A program made the translations under genes and the position numbers. DNA of 64,000 nucleotides, from the NCBI GenBank assembly GCA_911728435.2, contig OU452213.1:9651834-9715833 (forward strand). The letters run 5' to 3'. Shown here in pieces: positions 57,114 through 64,000 of this stretch. This DNA is from Apoderus coryli. Its lineage: Eukaryota > Arthropoda > Insecta > Coleoptera > Attelabidae. Below the pieces are notes generated by a model. It did no database searches. It was not told the DNA's origin and saw nothing but the letters and a program-made list of their open reading frames with translations. Numbering within the stretch: position 1 is the stretch's first letter; each line of letters begins with the position of its first letter.

Positions 57114-57924
57114 TGATTTAAATATCCCACAATTTCCAGTATAGTATAATGTGAAAAAAAAACATCCAATCTATGTTACAGAAATACCAAAATCTGATGA
57201 TGATTTTGATATTTCATTTCTGTAAATGTTCAACCACTGATGATGAAGCTAGTAGCTTCGAAACATTTTTGGTCGTATCTAATTTTTTGTGATATACTCA
57301 AAGAGGACTTTTATTTGTCACTTTTAACACATTCACTCCTCGCCAGTATGGACTATTTGTTTAAACTTACACGACTAATGATAAAAATGAAGAATACTCA
57401 CATATATCTATCACTAATCATATGATCTTCAATTAATTATTTGTCACAAATCACTTAAGTATTAGTAGGTATAGTAAAATCGACAATGAATCCACTTGAT
57501 CATAAGCTACCTGAATCTAAACGGTTTATCTATTTTTATTCTTTGTATACTGTTATAAACCACTTTCTTTAACACAATTAATCTGTAACACTTGTGGACG
57601 ATGTCGCATACAAACAACAATTTCACTTCTTCGTTGCTCATTGATTATTATTTTTGGGTCTGTAAAAGTAAGTTCTCTGCTGTTTTTGTTTTTAAATCGA
57701 CCACTTTCTAATTTCGTTGTTGGTAATCCGGTATCGAAATTATGTATTTAACACAAATTAAGTGTTATGGAAATGTAGGTACCCGAAAATATAATGTAAG
57801 GTCGATTCACACTAGGCGCTATTCGGTACTGTCTGGAACCTCACGATTCGCTTAGTTAAGAATTTGGGGTCTTCGGGATTCTCGAGTGCTGCTTAAAGGC
57901 TGTTTGAAGTTTATTTTACCGGAA
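57114..57924. other. Spacer with hammerhead-like motif, otherwise unassigned
   Basis: Apart from the motif at 57224-57268 nothing is recognised. Short frames such as 57240-57425 begin inside the motif and show no domain. Confidence 0.45.
57224..57268 (+). ncRNA. Hammerhead-like structured motif, copy A
   Basis: Outer arm AAATGT (57224-57229), CTGATGA (57237-57243), T, perfect hairpin GAAGC-TAGTA-GCTTC (57245-57259), GAAAC (57260-57264), outer arm ACATTT (57263-57268). Outer arms pair over six bases. Only seven bases lie between the first arm and CTGATGA, too few for a normal stem I hairpin. Confidence 0.5.
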
Positions 57925-59262
57925 GATAAATAAATAAGCGTTTATTGCCCAACAGAATAAATCCCATATAATACAACATTATAAAATAATAAAGATAATA
58001 AATCAAATTACACCAAATTAAGTATATTCAAATCAATCAAATCAAACAGACTAAAATCAATCACAATCAAGAAACTAAACGGAATAATATTGAACAAAAT
58101 AACAAATTAATTTCAGATGTAGACATTTAGTTTAATTACATTATATTACTATTACATTAACATCACACCCTAAAAAAACTACGAGCAGTCTCCATTAAGT
58201 CGTGCATCGAACAATTAAATATGTCGCAATCGTTACAGATCATATTAAAATTATTGCACATCACAAAAACTGGCGATTTCGTGTATAGATTAGTAACAGG
58301 ACGTTTGCAGTAAAACATCAATCCGTTACGACTCCCCAGGCGTGGAACATTTATATCAATCTCAGCCAGCAACTCAGAGCAATCGATTTTATCATTTAAA
58401 AGACCGTACAATAATTTCAAAGAAGCAAGGATTCTACGGAACTCCAAGCTACTGACGTTAAATCTATTCCAGAGCATCGAACTATCCACCCCCCTTTCTG
58501 GATAAACGCCATCAGATTTATATATGAGATATTTAAGGAATTTCCTTTGAATTTTTTCAATGGCGTACTTATGGGCTTCATAAATAGGATACCAGATGAT
58601 TGAACAATGCTCTAGTTTCGAACGAACGTAAGAGAAATATAATGTTTTCAATGCGTTAATATTTTTAAAGCTTGTGCAATTTCTAACAATGAAACCATAA
58701 GCCCTAATCGCTTCATTCGCCTTTAAGTTAATATGAGGAACGAAAGACAATCTCGAGTCAAACGTAACACCCAAATCGGTAGAAGTTGCACATCTCGCGA
58801 GAACAGTCTGTCCAAGTCGATACTGAAAATTAAAAGCAGTTTTCCTTCTCGAATAAAACATGCATTTACACTTCTTAGCATTTAGATATAGCTTGTTATT
58901 GTTACACCAACTCTCCATCGCCTCAAGCTCACTCTGAAGACCTATGCAGTCCTCGTACGACACGATAGTGGCGGACAGCTTGACATTGTCAGCGAAAAAC
59001 AACCTGTTAACTTGCAGACACTCGTTAAGATCAAGAAAAGCAGGGGACCCAAGTTTGAACCCTGAGGCACACCAGAGGATGCTTTATATTTTATAGAATT
59101 GTAGCCATTATAAACTACATACTGTAGTCTGTTCCGAAGATATGAAATAAACAACGATTTCAGGTTATTGACAAACCCATAGCTGTCCAGCTTCCGAATT
59201 AGCACCCTATGATCCAACCTGTCGAAAGCCTTGGCAAAGTCGGTATAAATAACATCCAGCTG
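57925..59262 (-). pseudogene. Non-LTR retrotransposon, 3' half, mutated active site
   Basis: Minus strand: [29 protein letters not shown] (58942-59217), a frameshift near 59030, then 58163-59002. The latter reads MFFADNVKLSA where FADD is expected, followed by DLGVTFDSRLSFVPH, YVRSKLEHCSIIWYPIYEAH and YPERGVDSSMLWNRF. Ends CTGTTGGGCAATAAACGC then (TTTA)n on the plus side near 57925. 5' truncated at about 59262. Confidence 0.85.
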
Positions 59263-59519
59263 TCATAATATATTCATTCTTTCAGTAAAACATATACTCG
59301 TATATTATTGTTTTTATGTAATTTTTGTGATTATTTTTTGATGTATATTTCTATTATTATTATTGTGTGTTATGTTATGTTATTTTAGGATTGGAACTGT
59401 GATCTTTTTTAAATTGTTTTTCCAAATCCTTTTGTAGTGTTTTGTACTGCAATAAATTATTATTATTAAGATATGTATTTACAGAGATGGGTATTTCAAG
59501 TGTTGTTATTGTGTTGCTG
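59263..59519. other. AT-rich spacer
   Basis: No gene seen; low-complexity ATT repeats near 59355-59370 and 59455-59470. Confidence 0.35.
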
Positions 59520-59760
59520 TAATGAGAGATGCCTCGATTGCCACTATATTTAAGAAAGGGGATAGATCCGAATGTGGAAACTATCGTGATATCTCTCTGC
59601 TCTCCATCGCCGGAAAGGTTTTTGCATGAATATTGTCCAATCGTCTTCTCCCACTCTCGGAAGGATGCCTGTCGGAAACACAATGTGGTTTTAGACGCAA
59701 CAGGAGTACAGCAGACATGATATTTAGTGCCAGGCAAATACAGAAAACGTCACAGGAACA
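59520..59760 (+). pseudogene. RTE/BovB-like reverse transcriptase fragment
   Basis: Plus strand: [32 protein letters not shown], a stop, then NRLLPLSEGCLSETQCGFRR and STADMIFSARQIQ. This is RT block 1-2a of RTE/BovB-type elements. Truncated on both sides. The + frame 59633-59860 covers only its second half. Confidence 0.7.
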
Positions 59761-60560
59761 AAATCGTCGTAGTGTTGAAACTACACACCAATATAGTTCC
59801 CAATGGCAGTACGCCGTAAAAATTCCCAATAACCTCTCAAAGGACCGTACAATGAATTAAAATAAATTGATTCTAATATTTAGACCAGGGTCGATAATTT
59901 TAAAAATGGTAAAAAGTGAACAAAAATTATAGTAGGATGATACCCATTGGAAAATGTAGAGAATATAACAAAAATGGAAGGAAAAATAAATTACGGGCGA
60001 TCTGAGGTCGGGAAGGGGGTGAGTTTTTAAGGGTAAACAACGGTTAATCTCGATTTCCGGTAAAACTGCAAGTATTATGAAAAAAGGTTAAATAGCAAAG
60101 TTGTAGGTAATAAAAAGATCTACAACTTTTGTGTCGACACTTTTTTCACATAACCTCAAAATCTATGTGAAAAATTCGAATAACCGAGTTTTTGGTTTTT
60201 TATTTTTAACTTTTGCAAAAAATTGATTTTTTCACAAAATTCGGTGAAAGGTAAGTACTGGAGGTAAGTACCTTTGTATGTCCCAAACATACAGTATTTT
60301 TTTTGATTTAAAATATTAATTTTTTCACCTTATTTTGACTTAATATCGAAAAAGCATCCTAATTTTCAATCGAAAATTCTCACGTCAAAATATTTGCTTT
60401 TTTAAAAAAGTTTGTGTGTTTTTTGTTCGTTGAAATCTCTACTTTCTGATGGTATAAAAAAATATACACTACTATGGTAAATGTTCTCAGAAAATGAAAA
60501 AAACTTTCGTCTAAATATATTGCTGAAAAAAAATTGCAGCAGTCACATTTTTTAGACGAA
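59761..60560. other. Unassigned AT-rich DNA
   Basis: No coding frame or repeat boundary that I can support. Confidence 0.35.
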
Positions 60561-60727
60561 ATAATAAATAACGTCATCAGTAAAAAGTATTTAAATTCAA
60601 TGGTACGATTTACATGTATATTTATCTAACTAACTTTATAAAGTTAGAACATCTCATAATAGATAAATATACATGTAAATCGTACCATTGAATTTAAATA
60701 CTTTTTACTGATGACGTTATTTATTAT
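60561..60727. repeat. 167-bp near-perfect hairpin (67-bp arms)
   Basis: 60561-60627 and 60661-60727 are exact reverse complements over 67 bases as read here (ATAATAAATAACGTCATCAG outermost). The 33-base spacer contains an 18-base palindrome, CTAACTTTATAAAGTTAG. Too short for a gene. It is probably a foldback MITE, and its transcript would form a long double-stranded hairpin. No clear target duplication. Confidence 0.85.
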
Positions 60728-60783
60728 AATACTGTCAAATACAATAATCTTCTTATTTATAAATACCTTATCTTGCATTCTAA

Positions 60784-61335
60784 TTACTTCTCCATTAGTT
60801 TTTGTCTCTTTGATGGCATTTCTTCATGGTTAGATTCGACAAACCTTCCCGGTTCTAGTGGATCTTCGAAATCTTCAAGACCATCACCGTCTTCGTCTCC
60901 AAGATTATTTCCGGTCTGCATTGGTTCTTCATCCACAATTTCATCTGAATCATCAACTTCCTCGTAGGTTTTTTCTTCCACATTGGAGCATGTTTCAGAA
61001 CCATGACAATTTGAGCATAAATTTGTGCATTTTAAACCATGTTTTCGGCAGCCACATTTTAAACTTTTACATCCAGTTTCACAGCTGCAGCAAATGGTTT
61101 TAAGCAATATTTCCGGAATTAATTCTTTGTCTGTAAATTTGGGCATAATGCCGCGTTGATGTTGCTTCCAGCCCCAATCTGTTGCTGTCAGTTTGTTACC
61201 CAGACAAGTCTGACGCTGATAATATGCCCTGTAACAATGTTGTTCTGCTGCACCTTCTGTGGGTGGGAGATTAGCCAATATGAAAGAAGATTTAATTCTT
61301 GCCAATTGATATTTTTGAAATCTTAATTGGTTCAT
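60784..61335 (-). CDS. Cysteine-rich C-terminal domain ORF of a multicopy family, unknown function
   Basis: A 183-codon frame. Residues about 23-70 (LPPTEGAAEQHCYRAYYQRQ, TATDWGWKQ) lead to a cysteine cluster (CCSCETGCKSLKCGCRKHGL, CTNLCSNCHGSETC) resembling a metal-binding CXC/TCR-like motif. A highly acidic tail and a basic KRQK end follow. Similar Trp-Gly-Trp plus cysteine-rich segments occur, to my recollection, at the C-termini of repeated uncharacterised arthropod genes, so this may be a terminal exon or gene fragment. The Met is probably not the real start. No splice site assigned. Confidence 0.5.
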   Translation of the reverse strand: MNQLRFQKYQLARIKSSFILANLPPTEGAAEQHCYRAYYQRQTCLGNKLTATDWGWKQHQRGIMPKFTDKELIPEILLKTICCSCETGCKSLKCGCRKHGLKCTNLCSNCHGSETCSNVEEKTYEEVDDSDEIVDEEPMQTGNNLGDEDGDGLEDFEDPLEPGRFVESNHEEMPSKRQKLMEK

Positions 61336-61429
61336 TCATATGGTTTATCTGTTTTACTCGAATTTCTAATTGTGCTTCAAAATTTTGATATAAAGTACAA
61401 CAAATTATTGTATTCTTGTGTATTTGTCT

Positions 61430-61690
61430 ACATTATAAATCAAGTAGCTACCACGCAACAACAGGAGTACTTCAAGGTTCGAATCTAGGTCCACTACTGT
61501 TCAATCTTTTTATTAACGACCTGGGAAAGAATTTAAAATCCAAAATATTGATTTTTGCTGATCAGCTGAAGCTTTACTCGACTGTGGACTCTGTTGACGA
61601 CTGTCACGTTTTGCAAAATAGTCTGAATTTGGTCGGGGATTAGTGCGATGCTAATAATCTTATGCTGAACCCAGTAAAGTGCAAATTTGT
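61430..61690 (+). pseudogene. Non-LTR RT fragment leading into a tandem repeat
   Basis: Encodes [32 protein letters not shown], then LIFADQLKLY where FADD is expected, and CDANNLMLNPVKCKF after a stop. The last 45 bases form the start of the 222-bp tandem repeat. Confidence 0.7.
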
Positions 61691-62310
61691 TGCTGTCAAA
61701 GTTTTTTTTTTGTTGTTGCGACATTAGTTTTCCATGGTAACTTTGATTTTTCATTTGGTTTTCTGTTAAACGATATTTTGATTTAAATCTACCATTAACT
61801 TGCAGTTTATCGGTTTCCATAAAAATGGTAGAAATCACAACATTGATGTAAGTAACTTTTTTTAGTGCGATGTTAATAATCTTATGCTGAACCCGGTAAA
61901 GTGCAAATTTGTTGCTGTCAAAGTTTTTTTTTTGTTGTTGCGACATTAGTTTTCCATGGTAACTTTGATTTTTCATTTGGTTTTCTGTTAAACGATATTT
62001 TTATTTAAATCTACCATTAACTTGTAGTTTATCGGTTTCCATAAAAATGGTAGAAATCACAACATTGATGTAAGTAACTTTTTTTAGTGCGATGTTAATA
62101 ATCTTATGCTGAACCCGGTAAAGTGCAAATTTGTTGCTGTCAAAGTTTTTTTTTTTGTTGTTGCGACATTAGTTTTCCATGGTAACTTTGATTTTTCATT
62201 TGGTTTTCTGTTAAACGATATTTTGATTTAAATCTACCATTAACTTGCAGTTTATCGGTTTCCATAAAAACGGTAGACATCACAACATTGACGTAAGTAA
62301 CTTTTTTGAA
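61641..62310. repeat. Three tandem copies of a 222-bp unit
   Basis: TAGTGCGATG begins units at 61641, 61863 and 62085. Each unit holds the RT-derived stretch (AATCTTATGCTGAACCC...AAAGTGCAAATTTGTTGC) plus non-coding DNA (TTTTCCATGGTAACTTTGAT, CGGTTTCCATAAAAA). The 147-codon minus frame across it is a repeat artefact. Confidence 0.9.
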
Positions 62311-62928
62311 GCTTATAAGTTTCTCTTTTTAAAAAAGTTATAATTTAAAATAATGAAGCTTGTCAAAGCTGTCTTTAATTAATTTATGTGTAAAATTTAC
62401 CCAAATGTCCCCTATATCTACGCCAATGAAATCCAAAATAATGCAGATTATTTTAGGTTATCGGTCCCCAAATGCATGTAAAATTTTGTCAAAATCAGGT
62501 AGCTAGTTTTTGAGAAATGAATAAAAAAGTTTATTTGACCACTAAATTTGGACACCCTGTATCTCGTTAACGAAGCATTTGCGGGCATGTGCTTGAATTA
62601 ATTATTAAATTACTTTCAGGAATCTCCAGTTTCGTTTGGTGCAACCATAATGAATCACCCTGTATATATTTATATTCTTTGTATTGATACTTTTGTGTAA
62701 TTGTTCTGTAAATGGAAATTTTCTGTTGAGCAATAAAGCATTTATTATTATTATATTGACCCTTTCTAAGCTGTTGGGATAAGCCCATGAGGCTGCAGCG
62801 AAACCGGGGACTGTCGAACTGATCTTTTCCAAAGCTGTTGGGATGACTTGTTTAGCGTTTAGATAAACTCTTGTATTAATAAAACTACAACAATACCTAT
62901 GTCACAAAACTATATTACAAAATTAATC
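62311..62928. other. Element fragments between the tandem repeat and the second sulfotransferase
   Basis: 62553-62590 (ACACCCTGTATCTCGTTAAC, GAAGCATTTGCGGGCATGTG) matches the arm of the 45773-46233 MITE. 62657 has another CACCCTGTATATATTT. 62718-62757 is a solitary retrotransposon 3' end (CTGTTGAGCAATAAAGC then ATT repeats). 62785-62812 contains a degenerate hammerhead-like string. Confidence 0.6.
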
Positions 62929-63329
62929 CTAAACAATTCCAGAAAATCTAAAACTAGACCCATCCAAATAACGTTGAATCCATTCGTCAAACTTTTCATT
63001 CATTTCAGGACTCATCACGGTCTTGTACTCTCCAACTTTACCGGATCGCATAAATTCCCCATCGTATTCAGTTAATTTGTACATTTTATTAAATTCTCGC
63101 ACCAATTCATAATTAACAGCCGGATTTGATTTCATATTTTCAAAACTTAAATGTTTTGCTAAAATATCAACGTTATCCTCGGTTAAATCCTTATTTAGGA
63201 ATGCAGCAACTTTTCGAATAACACCTGGTAGATCTTTCTTCATTTCCTCGTATTGCAGGAAGAGTATGTTAGGAGTGTGACGTTTTTCATAGAAACTCAA
63301 CAGGTGGCTCCAATATGGACCAAAACACA
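62929..63329 (-). CDS. Second cytosolic sulfotransferase, terminal exon
   Basis: After acceptor TTTTTTCCAG and two bases completing a codon, it reads CFGPYWSHLLSFYEKRHTPN, ILFLQYEEMKKDLPG, and the C-terminal RSGKVGEYKTVMSPEMNEKF; stop TAG at 62929-62931. It lacks the PAPS loop, which must be in exons right of the window. Its acceptor lies within the segment (W..H..fW/yY) that is uninterrupted in the 42924-43445 exon, so intron positions differ between the paralogues. GEYKT replaces the usual GDWKN. No AATAAA obvious downstream. Confidence 0.88.
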
Positions 63330-63564
63330 CTGGAAAAAATGTTTGTTAATCCATTAGTGCCTAGCAGTACTTTTGTGTAACGATCTAGTGGTGCCATCTA
63401 ATCAGCTGTTTTGTTATCCACAACACTAATTTCCGCTAGATAATCAGTCAGTTTGCTTCAGAAAGCATTGTCCATTAGACCAGTTAAGTTGTGCGATATT
63501 TTTTTAGTGTATTTTTTGAAATTTCGACTAGTAAAAAAGGTTAAAAGAAGAAAACACAAAAAAT
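63330..63564. other. Possible 5' terminal region of a transposon-like gene
   Basis: GTTAATCCATTAGTGCC at about 63345 places a TTAA next to a possible terminal repeat; with the ORF at 63565 this could be a piggyBac-type end. Speculative. Confidence 0.25.
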
Positions 63565-64000
63565 ATGGACTTTGTCGACAAAAAGTAAGTACCTTAGTAC
63601 CCTTTAGTTTGTGAAATAATGTTGAGGTGAGTATAAAAACAGTATGGGCATATCTGAGGACATAACTTTTGTGTATACTCGACTTGCTATATTTATTTAA
63701 AGTAGAGTTTTTAGCTTAGAAATATGTGTGTTACATATATGTAACGCTAGGCTGTAATGTAAGCTTTTATCACGTTTCTTTGTTAAATTTCAGTACATGT
63801 TTTATGTTCACTGTATAACATTTAGAATACTTTTATTTTAAAGTAATGATATACAGGGTGTTATAAATTAAAAAAAAATAGTAAATATTTTTTTTGTATT
63901 TCAGAAGCCTTGCTGCCATTCTAGAGAAGGGACATACTGTTCAAGAAGCAATTGACATAGCTTTTGGCGAAGATGATGAAATAAATGACTGCGTAGAAGC
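63565..64000 (+). CDS. First two exons of an unidentified gene, running off the window
   Basis: ATG at 63565 gives MDFVDK plus AA; donor GTAAGT at 63585. Acceptor TTGTATTTCAG ends at 63904. Joining in phase gives KSLAAILEKGHTVQEAIDIA then FGEDDEINDCVEA, open to the window end. The acidic N terminus resembles the start of piggyBac-derived transposase proteins, but no catalytic domain is within the window. The intron contains a TACAGGGTGTTATAA terminus at 63853. Confidence 0.55.

Noticed and set aside
61533..61976. 147-codon minus-strand frame with internal repetition
   Set aside because: It spans two units of the 222-bp tandem repeat and an antisense RT remnant; the internal repeat is the DNA repeat.

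Overview
This is nuclear DNA from an insect, most likely a beetle, though the order is inferred only from repeat style. The evidence is spliced genes with GT-AG introns, very AT-rich introns, many non-LTR retrotransposons of jockey/CR1, RTE and R1 type, degenerate TTAGG-like motifs, and MITE-style inverted repeats. No bacterial genes, operons, tRNA, rRNA or CRISPR arrays were recognised.

Host genes. (1) The 3' two thirds of a Rabex-5/RABGEF1 orthologue (VPS9-domain guanine-nucleotide exchange factor for Rab5) lies on the plus strand in six exons from 5923 to 32833. All splice sites are canonical and phases agree; the N-terminal exons lie left of the window. (2) A complete four-exon cytosolic sulfotransferase lies on the minus strand (50855 down to 42924, 321 codons before the stop). 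(3) The last exon of a second sulfotransferase lies on the minus strand at 62929-63329. (4) The first two exons of an unidentified gene, possibly piggyBac-derived, start at 63565 on the plus strand and run off the window.

Layout. 1-3383: minus-strand CR1/jockey-like element with ORF1 and a 3'-incomplete ORF2. 3767-4960: wrecked Ty3/gypsy-type gag. 5923-32833: Rabex-5. Its introns hold a ~182-bp satellite (6388-11248), a different ~150-bp satellite (11930-22460) split by a retrotransposon with an intact 951-codon ORF2 (16568-20069), a broken retrotransposon (23395-25352), and a T-rich ~374-bp tandem array (28130-30870). 33000-40560: the T-rich array continues downstream, with two decayed copies of the Rabex-5 terminal exon (35060-35340 and 39175-39430) and a retrotransposon nested inside another (35614-38557). 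40728-51000: two RTE-like elements, the sulfotransferase gene and assorted element debris. 51235-57113: a long foldback element broken open by two retrotransposons, one of which is itself broken by a 347-bp MITE. 57120-62760: more retroelement fragments, a perfect 67-bp-arm hairpin, a cysteine-rich repeat-family ORF and a 222-bp tandem triplication.

The most unusual signal is a small structured motif present three times (5306, 45508 minus, 57224). It resembles the hammerhead ribozyme core (CTGATGA - hairpin - GAAAC). In each copy the hairpin and the outer arms differ in sequence but largely keep their pairing. Stem I of a classical hammerhead is not evident, so catalytic activity is unproven.
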